Origin: Alphaproteobacteria bacterium MarineAlpha5_Bin7
Lineage (GTDB): Bacteria; Pseudomonadota; Alphaproteobacteria; HIMB59; GCA-002718135
DNA: 43,082 bases
Reading direction: 5' to 3'
Assembly (NCBI GenBank): GCA_002938195.1
Contig: PTKX01000007.1
Span: 1-43,082, forward strand
Shown here: positions 29,390 to 39,294 of the stretch, piece after piece
Layout: the number at the start of each line of letters is the position of its first letter
How positions within the stretch are numbered: the stretch's first letter is position 1
Position numbers and translations under genes: made by a program
Notes under the pieces: model-generated
Database searches by the model: none
Told to the model about the DNA's origin: nothing
Seen by the model: the letters and a program-made list of their open reading frames with translations, nothing else

Positions 29390-31192
29390 TTATTGAAGTT
29401 CTTCCAATTGATCAATTAACTCTTCAATTAAATTTAAACCTTTATTCCAAAAATTTTTTTTAGATGGATCTAGTTTAAAAGGTTTAAGTAATTCATTATA
29501 TTTTTTTGAACCCCCACTTTCAAGAAGTGTAATATATTTTTCTTGAAAATTATCAAAACCATTTTCATAGATTTTATAAAGGGAATTTACTAAACAATCT
29601 CCAAAAGCATAGGCATAAACATAGAAAGGTGAGTGAATAAAATGAGGTATATAGCTCCAATAATATTTGTATTCTTCTTCAAATTTTATAGATGGTCCTA
29701 AACTTCTTTTTTGAACATCAATCCAGATTTCGCATACTTGTTGAACACTTAATTCAGTTTTTTTTCTCTTATCATGAATATTTTTTTCAAATTCATAAAA
29801 AGCAATTTGTCTTACAACAGTATTTAACATATCTTCAACCTTATTAGCTAATAATGCTTTTTTTTCTTTTTTAGTTTTTACTTGTTTTAATATATTTTTA
29901 AAAGTTAGCATCTCTCCGAAAACACTTGCTGTTTCAGCTAAAGTCAGAGGTGTTGAAGTATTAAAATGACTTTGTTTTCTTCCTGCAAGGTATTGATGTA
30001 CTCCATGGCCCAATTCATGTGCTAAAGTTGCTACATCTCTAGCTTTTCCTTGGTAATTCACCAATATAAATGGGTGAGCACTTGCTACAGTAGAAGCTGC
30101 AAAAGCTCCCGGTGATTTCCCTTCTAAAACTGGAGAATGTATCCATGATTCATCAAAAAATTTTTTTACTATTTCTCCTATATTAGAATTAAATTCGAAA
30201 TAAGCATTTAAAATTATTTCTTTTGCATCTTTCCATAAGTATTCTCTATTATTTTGAAAAGGCAAGGGAGCATTTCTATCCCAGTACATTAATTGTTTTT
30301 TTCCAAACCACTTTGCTTTTAAACTATAATATCGATGGGATAGTCTAGGATATGAGCTAATAACAGAGCTCACCAAAGAATCCACAACTTCATCTTCAAC
30401 AACATTTGATAAATTTCTGGAACTAACTGGTCTAGGTAACTTTCTCCAACTATCATTTATTGATTTATCCTTAGCGAGAGTATTAGTTATAGTTGTAAAA
30501 ATTTTTATATTTCTACCTAATACTTCCCCTACAGATTTAGCTGCAATTTTTCTAACTTGTCCTTTTTTGTCTGAAAACAAATTAAATATTTCAGCGCTAG
30601 TTAATTTTTTATTTTTATATGGAAAATTCAAAGAAGCAATAGTATCATCAAATAGTCTAACCCATGCGCTATATGAAGTAATGCTTTTTTCTTGCAATAA
30701 TTTTTCAGTTTTTAAATCTAGCTGATAAGTCTTAAAAGACCTTTTATTAATAATCCAATTTTTATAATTTTGAAGAGATTTATTTTTTAATAATTTTTTT
30801 ATATTTTTTTCACTAATTTGGTTCAGCTCTAAAGTAAAAAAAATAATTGATGATGAATAACTGGTAATTTTTTCTTTTATTTGTTGATAGAAAATATTAT
30901 TTTTTTCATGTTTTATATTTTCAGATACAAGCAAATGAGCATATGAAATTATCTTATCCATTAATAAATCTATTTTTTCCAACTCATTAATAGCATTATA
31001 AAGTTTTACTGCGCTAAGTTTTGATACGTTTTTAAAATATTTACTTTCAAAAGATTGGGATTTTTTTCTTAAATAAATTAAATCTTTTTGAATTTCTTTA
31101 CTGTTTGGTGACTTATAAAGATCTTTCAAATTCCATACTGGAAGATTTTCATAATTTTTTGAATGATACAATTGCTTATTTTTTTGATTCAT
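29390..31192 (-). CDS. pepF: M3-family oligoendopeptidase F
   Basis: ATLAHELGHGVHQYLAGRKQ zinc HEXXH motif and PepF-like N-terminal domain. Confidence 0.93.
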   Translation of the reverse strand: MNQKNKQLYHSKNYENLPVWNLKDLYKSPNSKEIQKDLIYLRKKSQSFESKYFKNVSKLSAVKLYNAINELEKIDLLMDKIISYAHLLVSENIKHEKNNIFYQQIKEKITSYSSSIIFFTLELNQISEKNIKKLLKNKSLQNYKNWIINKRSFKTYQLDLKTEKLLQEKSITSYSAWVRLFDDTIASLNFPYKNKKLTSAEIFNLFSDKKGQVRKIAAKSVGEVLGRNIKIFTTITNTLAKDKSINDSWRKLPRPVSSRNLSNVVEDEVVDSLVSSVISSYPRLSHRYYSLKAKWFGKKQLMYWDRNAPLPFQNNREYLWKDAKEIILNAYFEFNSNIGEIVKKFFDESWIHSPVLEGKSPGAFAASTVASAHPFILVNYQGKARDVATLAHELGHGVHQYLAGRKQSHFNTSTPLTLAETASVFGEMLTFKNILKQVKTKKEKKALLANKVEDMLNTVVRQIAFYEFEKNIHDKRKKTELSVQQVCEIWIDVQKRSLGPSIKFEEEYKYYWSYIPHFIHSPFYVYAYAFGDCLVNSLYKIYENGFDNFQEKYITLLESGGSKKYNELLKPFKLDPSKKNFWNKGLNLIEELIDQLEELQ

Positions 31193-31249
31193 TGTAAGTT
31201 AATCTGATATAGTTTTATAATCCAGGCTTTGTAGGGAGGACAAGCTTAT

Positions 31250-33040
31250 ATGTATGCTAATTTAGACAATTTTAATAGTATTGTTAGCCTATTTAATCAT
31301 CAGGTGTCAGAATTAAAAAATAAGCCATATTTATGGAGTAAAATTCAAGGAAAATATTCATCCCTTTCTTGGGAAGAAACTAAAAGTCAAGTTGAGGCTA
31401 TTTCTTCTAGCCTATTAGATTTAGGCGTTTTACAGGGTGATAGAGTCGCCATTATATCTGAGAACAGGCCAGAGTGGCAAATTGCAGATATTGCAATTAT
31501 GAGCATAGGAGCAATAACGGTGCCTGCATACACAACTAGTACCCAAAAAGATTATGAATATATTCTTAATCATTGTGAAGCAAGATGTCTGATTGTTTCA
31601 ACGGAAACATTGGCGAAAAAAGCAATACCTGCAGCAGCTAACTCTTCTAAATGTAAAAATATTATTATGATAGAAGAACTAAAAGAAATGGAAAATAATA
31701 ACGTTTCAATAGCTAGCTGGAAAAATTTATTAAAGGAAAACGAAAATAATAATATCAATCTTATAGAAAATGCTAAAAATATAAAAAGAAAAGATACAGC
31801 TTGTATTATTTACACCTCTGGAACTGGAGGGAATCCAAAAGGAGTTATGTTAAGTCACGGATCTATGATGCATAATTGTTCAGGTGCTCAAGAACTTCTA
31901 TATAATGAAATTTCAAACATAAAAAATATTCGCTTTTTATCATGGTTACCATTATCTCATTCATATGAACATACTCTACAATATTATAAAATGAGCGTAG
32001 GAGGAGAAATATATTATGCAGAGGGTATAGATAAGCTTTTACTGAATATGTCTGAAGCAAAACCGCATATTATGACTGCTGTTCCTAGATTTTATGATTC
32101 CCTATACACAAGGATTTCTCAAGGTTTAAAAAGTCAAAGCAAAATAAGTCAATTTTTGTTTAACAAAACAATAGAACTAGGAAAGAAAAAATATTTAAAT
32201 GGGGAGCTAAGTGTTACAGAAAATTTTTTTAATAATTTACTTTCAAAAATAGTTAGAAAAAAAGTAAAAAAAAGATTTGGTGGAAATTTATTAGCTCTAG
32301 TATCAGGTGGAGCCGCATTAAATTTTGAAATTGGATTATATCTATCAGCTCTTGGATTACCTTTATTACAGGGATACGGACAAACTGAAACAGGTCCAGT
32401 CATAAGTGCAAATATACCAGAAAAAATTAAGTTGGATACTGTAGGGCCTCCCCTTAAAAATACAAAAGTAAAAATTGCTGAAGATGGAGAAATACTTGTA
32501 AATGGCGAAAATATGATGAATGGATATTGGAATGATCCGGAATCAACCAACAAAGCGATAAAAAATGGTTGGGTACATACAGGGGATATTGGCGAATTAG
32601 ATAGTGATAATTATCTTAAAATTACCGATCGAAAAAAAGATATCATTGTTAACGCTGGCGGAGATAATATTTCACCTACTAGAATTGAAGAAAAAATCAA
32701 TATTCAACCAGAAATAGCACAATCTATGCTGTATGGTGATTTTAAAAACTATCTTGTTGCTATAATTGTTCCAGATAAAGAATTTATTAAAAAATGGTCT
32801 GAAGAAAATAATAAAAACTTTGATATAAAAGAAATAATAAATGATGAAGATTTCATTAAAATAATAAAGAACTCAGTAGATAAAGTTAATCAAAATGTTT
32901 CTGTAATTGAAAATGTAAGAAAATTTTTATTAATTGATGAAGAGTTTACTGTAGAAAATGATATGATGACACCAACTTTGAAGGTGAGGAGATTTAAGGT
33001 AAAAGAAAAGTATAAAGAAAAACTAGAAAATCTTTATTAA
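31250..33040 (+). CDS. Long-chain acyl-CoA synthetase (AMP-forming)
   Basis: ACIIYTSGTGGNPKGVMLSHGSM, LPLSHSYEHTLQYY, GYGQTETGPVIS, GWVHTGDIGELD, ITDRKKDIIVNAGGDNISP; RBS-like GGGAGGAC upstream. Confidence 0.95.
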   Translation: MYANLDNFNSIVSLFNHQVSELKNKPYLWSKIQGKYSSLSWEETKSQVEAISSSLLDLGVLQGDRVAIISENRPEWQIADIAIMSIGAITVPAYTTSTQKDYEYILNHCEARCLIVSTETLAKKAIPAAANSSKCKNIIMIEELKEMENNNVSIASWKNLLKENENNNINLIENAKNIKRKDTACIIYTSGTGGNPKGVMLSHGSMMHNCSGAQELLYNEISNIKNIRFLSWLPLSHSYEHTLQYYKMSVGGEIYYAEGIDKLLLNMSEAKPHIMTAVPRFYDSLYTRISQGLKSQSKISQFLFNKTIELGKKKYLNGELSVTENFFNNLLSKIVRKKVKKRFGGNLLALVSGGAALNFEIGLYLSALGLPLLQGYGQTETGPVISANIPEKIKLDTVGPPLKNTKVKIAEDGEILVNGENMMNGYWNDPESTNKAIKNGWVHTGDIGELDSDNYLKITDRKKDIIVNAGGDNISPTRIEEKINIQPEIAQSMLYGDFKNYLVAIIVPDKEFIKKWSEENNKNFDIKEIINDEDFIKIIKNSVDKVNQNVSVIENVRKFLLIDEEFTVENDMMTPTLKVRRFKVKEKYKEKLENLY

Positions 33041-33327
33041 TTTTTTTTACTATTCCATTTTTCAATTTGTTCTTTTGTAGCTTTAGTTTGAAATTTATTT
33101 TTCCATTCCTGATAAGACATCCCGTAAATTAGCTCTCTAGCTTGATCATAATCAACTTTGAAACCTTTTTTTTCAGCAGCAGTAACATACCACTTGGAGA
33201 GACAATTTCTGCAAAATCCTGATAAATTCATCAAATCTATATTTTGTACATCATTTCTTTCTTGTAGATGCTTGATTAAGCGCTCTAGTACATCAGCATA
33301 TATTTCTATTTTTTGTTTTTTTTCCAT
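33037..33327 (-). CDS. DUF1244 family protein
   Basis: LIKHLQERNDVQNIDLMNLSGFCRNCLSKWY and ELIYGMSYQEWKNKFQTKATKEQ. Confidence 0.88.
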   Translation of the reverse strand: MEKKQKIEIYADVLERLIKHLQERNDVQNIDLMNLSGFCRNCLSKWYVTAAEKKGFKVDYDQARELIYGMSYQEWKNKFQTKATKEQIEKWNSKKN

Positions 33328-33403
33328 TTTCTTACTTAATTATATTAATAAATTATCTAAATTACTTACAATCTTATTTATTTTGAATTATATATAAAAT
33401 TTA

Positions 33404-34843
33404 ATGAAACGTAATAGAAAAGCTAAAATATTAGCTACACTAGGGCCAAAATCATCCTCATTAGACGTAATTGAAAAATTATTTTTAGAAGGTAGTGATA
33501 TATTTAGATTGAATTTTTCTCATAGTTCAATTGAAGATCACCGTAAAAATTGTGAAATTATAAGAAGTTTAGAAAAGAAATATAACCATCCAATTTGTAT
33601 TTTAGCTGACTTACAAGGTCCAAAATTACGTGTGGGCGATTTTATAAATCAAAAAGCGCTTTTAAAAAAAGGTCAAAAATTTATTTTTGATCTAAACAAT
33701 AAACCTGGGGATAGTTCTAGAGTAAATTTACCTCACAAAGAAATTTATCCAAGCTTATCTTCTAATACAATAATATTGATAGATGATGGTAAAATTAAAA
33801 TGCAAATATTGGAACAATCAGATGATAAATTAATTGCGGAGGTTTTAAATGATGGTCAAATTTCAAACAATAAAGGAATTAATATACCTGATGCTATTCT
33901 GCCAATTTCATCTTTAACACCTAAAGATGAAAGTGATCTTAACAAAGCTCTAGAAATGGGTGTCGATTGGATTGCTCAATCTTTTGTTCAAACAGTAGAT
34001 GATGTTAAAAATTTAAAAAAAATTATTGATTCTAAAACTTCAATTATGGCAAAAATTGAAAAACCTTCTGCAGTTAAAAATATTGAAGAGATTTTGGATG
34101 AGGCTGATGGTATTATGATTGCCAGAGGAGATCTAGGAGTCGAATTACCTCCTGAAAATGTTCCATCAATACAAAAAAAGATTATTAATAGATGTAGAAT
34201 TAAAGGAAAGCCAGTAGTTGTAGCAACACAAATGTTGGAAAGTATGATTAATAATGCTACTCCAACAAGAGCAGAGGCTTCAGACGTTGCTAATGCTATA
34301 TATGATGGATCTGATGCGGTAATGTTATCAGCAGAATCTGCTATAGGTAATTTCCCAGTAGAAACAGTAACAATAATGAATAAAATTATAGAAAGTGTTG
34401 AAAATGATAATGAAAATTATAATTTATCCTTCGAAAAACAAATAGATAGTCCAATAAAAGTTAATACTACCGATGCAATCACAAGTGCAGCCTTTACAAT
34501 ATCACAAAATTCTGGTTCTAAAGCAATAATTACTTTCTCGGTAAGTGGAAAAACTACTTCAAGAATGTCAAAAGAAAGAGCTCCAGTACAAATCATTGGA
34601 ATATCTCCCCATATTGAGACCGCTAGAAAAATTCAAATAATGTGGGGCGTACATTCCTGTCATGCTAAAGATGCGCATGATACAAAAGAAATGGTTAGTA
34701 TTGCATGCACTGTAGCTAAAGAAAAAAATATAGCTAAGCCAGGAGACTCAGTTGTTATAACCGCTGGAGTTCCTTTTGGTAATGCTGGATCAACAAATTT
34801 ACTAAGAATAGCTAAAATTATAGCTGATAAAGATCTTAGCTAA
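33404..34843 (+). CDS. pyk: Pyruvate kinase
   Basis: KILATLGPKSS, DIFRLNFSHSS, ILADLQGPKLRVG, IMAKIEKPSAV, GIMIARGDLGVELPPENVPSIQK, VATQMLESMINNATPTRAEASDVANAIYDGSDAVMLSAESA. Confidence 0.98.
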   Translation: MKRNRKAKILATLGPKSSSLDVIEKLFLEGSDIFRLNFSHSSIEDHRKNCEIIRSLEKKYNHPICILADLQGPKLRVGDFINQKALLKKGQKFIFDLNNKPGDSSRVNLPHKEIYPSLSSNTIILIDDGKIKMQILEQSDDKLIAEVLNDGQISNNKGINIPDAILPISSLTPKDESDLNKALEMGVDWIAQSFVQTVDDVKNLKKIIDSKTSIMAKIEKPSAVKNIEEILDEADGIMIARGDLGVELPPENVPSIQKKIINRCRIKGKPVVVATQMLESMINNATPTRAEASDVANAIYDGSDAVMLSAESAIGNFPVETVTIMNKIIESVENDNENYNLSFEKQIDSPIKVNTTDAITSAAFTISQNSGSKAIITFSVSGKTTSRMSKERAPVQIIGISPHIETARKIQIMWGVHSCHAKDAHDTKEMVSIACTVAKEKNIAKPGDSVVITAGVPFGNAGSTNLLRIAKIIADKDLS

Positions 34844-36038
34844 GTTTTTTACAAGCTCTTTCTATACGATTACACGCTTCAATGAGTATTTTTTCATTTG
34901 TGGCATATGATAACCTAAAATAAGGAGATAAACCAAAAGCCTCTCCATGAACACCTGCGACTCCTTCGCTTTCAAGTAGATACTTCATTAACTCTTCATC
35001 ATTTTTAATTACGTTATTCTGAGGAGTTTTTTTACCTATCAAACCACTGCAATTAGGATACACATAAAAAGCACCAGCTGGTACATTACAAGAAAGACCT
35101 TCTATTTTATTGATTTTATCAACAACTAAGTCACGTCTTTTGATAAATTCGATATTATGTTTTTCTATAAAGTCTTGTTTTCCATTTAGTGCTTCAACTG
35201 AAGCAGCCATTGTAATGGAGGAAGTTGAAGTTGTGCTTTGAGATTGAATCTTATTCATTCCTGAAATAATCTCCTTTGGTCCTCCACAGTAGCCTAGTCT
35301 CCAACCGGTCATACAATATGCTTTTGAAACTCCATTCAATGTTAAAACTCTTTCTTTTAATTGTGGTTCTACAGAAGCAATGGTATTAAATTTATTTCCA
35401 TCATAAATAATTTTTTCATAGATATCATCGGTGAGAATTAAAACATTAGGATGCTTAAGCAATACTTCACTTAAAGATTTTAATTCATCGTAACTATATA
35501 AAGCACCAGTAGGATTGCTTGGACTATTTAACATTAACCATTTAGTTTTATTAGTTATATATTTTTCAAGCTGATCAGCAGTAATTTTAAAATTTTGAGA
35601 TACATCACATTCAACAAAAACTGGTTTTCCTTCTGCTAACATAACAATATCGGGGTAGCTAACCCAATAAGGAGTTGGAATAATAACTTCATCTTTAGGA
35701 TTTAGCGTAGCCATTAAAGCGTTATAAATAATATGTTTACCACCCACGCCCACCATAATTTCTTCAGGCGAATATTTTAAATTATTCTCTCTTTCAAATT
35801 TATCTATTATAGCTTTTTGTAAATCTGGAGTGCCCTTTCCAGGAACATAACGGGTCTTACCTGCATCCATTGCGCTTTTTGCAGCATTTATAATATTTAC
35901 TGGTGTATCGAAATCAGGTTCACCAGCTGCCAGAACCAAAACATCTTTTCCTTGTGCGCGTAATGCATTAGCTTTGACATTAATTGCCACGGTCATTGAC
36001 GGTTTAATTCTTTGTAATCGATCAGCTTGCAAATTCAT
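34836..36038 (-). CDS. Class I PLP-dependent aspartate aminotransferase
   Basis: LAAGEPDFDTPVNI, TPYWVSYPDIV, LNSPSNPTGALY, LTDDIYEKIIYDG, NGVSKAYCMTGWRLGY (PLP Lys), FRLSYATN. Confidence 0.95.
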   Translation of the reverse strand: MNLQADRLQRIKPSMTVAINVKANALRAQGKDVLVLAAGEPDFDTPVNIINAAKSAMDAGKTRYVPGKGTPDLQKAIIDKFERENNLKYSPEEIMVGVGGKHIIYNALMATLNPKDEVIIPTPYWVSYPDIVMLAEGKPVFVECDVSQNFKITADQLEKYITNKTKWLMLNSPSNPTGALYSYDELKSLSEVLLKHPNVLILTDDIYEKIIYDGNKFNTIASVEPQLKERVLTLNGVSKAYCMTGWRLGYCGGPKEIISGMNKIQSQSTTSTSSITMAASVEALNGKQDFIEKHNIEFIKRRDLVVDKINKIEGLSCNVPAGAFYVYPNCSGLIGKKTPQNNVIKNDEELMKYLLESEGVAGVHGEAFGLSPYFRLSYATNEKILIEACNRIERACKKLS

Positions 36039-36041
36039 AAA

Positions 36042-36863
36042 TTAATAAATTAAATTTTCAATTATAAGACTTATACATGTGCAAATTAAAAAAACAGCAA
36101 ATATTTTTTTAAGAGTAGAAGTTTTTGTTTTTGATGAAATTTTTGCACCAATATTAGCGGTAAAAACACTAGTGAATGATACTAAGAAAACTATAATTAA
36201 ATTTACATATCCTATAGAATAAGGAGGTAAACCATCTATTTCCCTACCAGTGATTGAATAAATTATAGCTGCGGGCAATGCAATAAAAAAACCTAATACC
36301 GCTGATGAGCCTACTGCTTTATGAATACTTTTTGAAAATGAATTTAAGGTTGGAACACTAAAGCTACCTCCTCCAATACCCATCAATGATGATAGAAATC
36401 CAATAATTCCACTTATCAAAGAATTAATCAAAAAATTTTTTGGTAAATCTTCTCTTATAGAAATATAATTTTTTTGAAAAAACATACTAATAGAAATAAA
36501 GAACAACAATATAACAAAGATTAAAAATAATAATTCACCTTCAATTTTACTTGCTAAAAATGATCCAATCAGTGATCCAATAATGATACCTAATACCCAC
36601 TTATTAATTACCTTATAATCTATATTTCCAAGTTTATAATGAGATATTATAGATGACATAGAAGTAAAGACGATGACTCCCAATGAAGAGGCAACTGAAA
36701 TATGCATTATTAGTGAGGAAGAATATCCAAGATAAAGCAAAACAAAATATGATACAGGAACAATAATGATGCCTCCGCCTACTCCAAGTAATCCTGCTAT
36801 CAAGCCAGATAAAAGTCCTGTTAATAAAAAAGTTGTAGATAATAATATAAATGTAAAATCCAT
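36042..36863 (-). CDS. TSUP/TauE-SafE family membrane transporter
   Basis: LSGLIAGLLGVGGGIIIVPVSYFVL and repeat SSLMGIGGGSFSVPTL; multi-TM. Confidence 0.9.
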   Translation of the reverse strand: MDFTFILLSTTFLLTGLLSGLIAGLLGVGGGIIIVPVSYFVLLYLGYSSSLIMHISVASSLGVIVFTSMSSIISHYKLGNIDYKVINKWVLGIIIGSLIGSFLASKIEGELLFLIFVILLFFISISMFFQKNYISIREDLPKNFLINSLISGIIGFLSSLMGIGGGSFSVPTLNSFSKSIHKAVGSSAVLGFFIALPAAIIYSITGREIDGLPPYSIGYVNLIIVFLVSFTSVFTANIGAKISSKTKTSTLKKIFAVFLICTCISLIIENLIY

Positions 36864-36920
36864 TTTTTTTGATATAATAATGTAGTAAACATCAATAAGA
36901 AAATTAAAAGATAATTATAT

Positions 36921-38042
36921 ATGAAAACTATACATTGGTTAGGGGTAGGTTTGTCTTCAATTCCTGGAATTAGAAGGCTAGCAAGTAAAGATTATAATTT
37001 AACAGTGTGGAATAGAACTCTTTCTAAAGCTGAAAATAGTATTAATCACGTAAAATCTCCAAATGTTAAAGCCAAAAGCTTTGATTTATCTGATTTAGAA
37101 AAATCTATTAAAGAGAATGACATTATCATATCACAACTATCAACAAATATGCATTTTGAAATTGCTAAATTATGTTTAAAAAAAAAATGTAACTTTGTAA
37201 CTTCTAGCTATATATCTCCAGAAATTAGAGAATTAGATAAAAAAGTTAAAGAATTAGGCTTAGTTTTTCTAAATGAAATAGGATTAGATCCTGGGATAGA
37301 TCATTTTTTTTCTCACTTACTAGTCCAAAATTTAAAAAGTAAAAATTTAAATAACATTTCAGTAAGTTACAAATCCTATTGCGGAGGGTTTCCTGCAGTA
37401 CCAAATGATTTTAAATACAAATTTAGCTGGGCACCAGTAGGGGTAATTAAGGCACTTAACAATAATGCAAAATTTATATCAAATTCAAAATTAAATATAG
37501 TTACACCTTATAAAAATATTGAAAGTTTTAAAGTTAATCATGAAACATATGAGGCTTATCCAAATAGAGACTCAACTCCATATATTAAAGAATATAAATT
37601 TGATCCTAAATGGGAAGTCAAAGAATTTGTTAGAGGAACTTTACGTTTAAACGGATGGAAGAAAGCTTGGTCAGAAATATTTAATATGCTTGATAAAAAA
37701 TCTTCTGATTTAGAGGATAGAATAGCAAAAAAAAGTGAAGAATTATGGATTAATAATCAATATTTAAAAAATGAAGAGGACAGAGTTGTATTGTATGTAA
37801 ACCTTCAAGCAACTCAAGATGGAGAAGAAGTATTTACTCAATCTTTTTTTCTTGATGAAAAAGGATCTGGAGAAAATACTGCTATGGGAAAATTAGTTTC
37901 TATTACCTTAAGTGCTGCTATAGATTTAATGCTTCAAAATAAATTACAACCAGGAATTCAGGCAGCTACTTCAGATAAAAACATGATTGATTATTTTTTT
38001 AAAATATTATCTGATTATTCAATTAAAATTAATAAACAGTAA
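36921..38042 (+). CDS. Saccharopine dehydrogenase/reductase (LYS9-like)
   Basis: LGVGLSSIPGIRRLASKDYNLTVWNRT, FVTSSYISPEIRELDKKVKELGLVFLNEIGLDPGIDHFFSHLLV, YKSYCGGFPAVPNDFKYKFSWAPVGVIKAL. Confidence 0.9.
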   Translation: MKTIHWLGVGLSSIPGIRRLASKDYNLTVWNRTLSKAENSINHVKSPNVKAKSFDLSDLEKSIKENDIIISQLSTNMHFEIAKLCLKKKCNFVTSSYISPEIRELDKKVKELGLVFLNEIGLDPGIDHFFSHLLVQNLKSKNLNNISVSYKSYCGGFPAVPNDFKYKFSWAPVGVIKALNNNAKFISNSKLNIVTPYKNIESFKVNHETYEAYPNRDSTPYIKEYKFDPKWEVKEFVRGTLRLNGWKKAWSEIFNMLDKKSSDLEDRIAKKSEELWINNQYLKNEEDRVVLYVNLQATQDGEEVFTQSFFLDEKGSGENTAMGKLVSITLSAAIDLMLQNKLQPGIQAATSDKNMIDYFFKILSDYSIKINKQ

Positions 38043-38064
38043 TTTGTAATCCTTGACAATCCGT

Positions 38065-39294
38065 ATGAAAAAAATTGCTATTATTAGAGAATCAAGAACT
38101 GATGACAGTAGAACACCTTTAGCTCCTATACATGTTAAAGTGCTATCAAATGAATTTCCTGAAATAAGTATTGTTGTTCAACCTTCTAAACACAGATGTT
38201 TTTCGGATCAAGAATATGAAAATCATGGAGCAATCTTAAGTGAAAATTTAGAAGCGTGTGATTTAATTTTAGGTGTAAAAGAAATAGAACCTGAATTATT
38301 AATTTCAAATAAAAAATATATGTTTTTTTCTCATACAAGTAAAATTCAACCAGATCATTCTGCTGTTGCTCAAGGAACCCCTGGCATGGACAAAAAAAAA
38401 TTAATTAAAGAGATATTGAAGAAAAGAATTACATTAATTGATTATGAAAATATACGAGATAACCTTAGTCGTCGCTATCTTGGTTTTGGCCGTTTTGCAG
38501 GTATTGTGGGCTGTTACAATTCACTGAATTTATATTTACAATCTTTAGGTCAAAAATCAATGCCTCGAGCATATGAGGCAAATACATATGAAAACTTAAA
38601 AAATAATGTTTCTAAAAGAGATTTTGGAAATGCTAGAATAATTGTAACTGGTGATGGAAGAGTAGCTAAAGGTTCATTAGAATTTTTAAAATTTACAAAT
38701 ATTAAAAAGATATTACCAAGTGAATATTTGCAAAATAATAATTCATCTGCTGTTTTTTGCAATCTTCCCACCTCTTCATATGTTGCTCGTAAAGACAAAA
38801 ATGTTTTTGGTTTACAACATTTTATTAATAATCCTGAAATGTATATTTCGATACTTAATCAATATATATCTAGTGCAAGTATGCTTATCAGTGCGCATTA
38901 TTGGGATCCTAAATCACCTAGATTATTTGAAAAAAAAGATATTGAAAAATTTAATAATTTGAAAGTTATAGGTGATATTACTTGTGATATAAATGGATCA
39001 ATACCTACTACTTCAAGATCGTCAACAATTCATGCTCCACACTATTATCTTGATCGAAAAACTTTAAAAGAAATTACAAACAAGAATGAAGCTCTTGCTG
39101 TCATGGCAGTTGATAATTTACCTTCTGAACTTCCTAGAGAGTCTAGTAAAGAATTTGGTGATGGCATTATCAGGGAAGTGCTTCCATATATACTAGGAAA
39201 GGATGATGGTAGAATAAAAAGAGCCACAATTATTAAAAATGGTGAGTTTTTACCTTTTTACAATTATTTAATGGATTATATAATTTCTGCATGA
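38065..39294 (+). CDS. Saccharopine dehydrogenase, lysine-forming type (LYS1-like)
   Basis: AlaDH/PNT-like N-terminus KKIAIIRESRTDDSRTPLAP, FFSHTSKIQPDH, ITLIDYENIRDNLSRRYLGFGRFAGIVG, VIGDITCDINGSIPTT. ATG at 38065 preferred over TTG at 38053. Confidence 0.88.
   Translation: MKKIAIIRESRTDDSRTPLAPIHVKVLSNEFPEISIVVQPSKHRCFSDQEYENHGAILSENLEACDLILGVKEIEPELLISNKKYMFFSHTSKIQPDHSAVAQGTPGMDKKKLIKEILKKRITLIDYENIRDNLSRRYLGFGRFAGIVGCYNSLNLYLQSLGQKSMPRAYEANTYENLKNNVSKRDFGNARIIVTGDGRVAKGSLEFLKFTNIKKILPSEYLQNNNSSAVFCNLPTSSYVARKDKNVFGLQHFINNPEMYISILNQYISSASMLISAHYWDPKSPRLFEKKDIEKFNNLKVIGDITCDINGSIPTTSRSSTIHAPHYYLDRKTLKEITNKNEALAVMAVDNLPSELPRESSKEFGDGIIREVLPYILGKDDGRIKRATIIKNGEFLPFYNYLMDYIISA

Noticed and set aside
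32149-32553. 134-aa antisense ORF within the acyl-CoA synthetase gene
   Set aside because: Opposite conserved AMP-binding motifs; no domain recognised.
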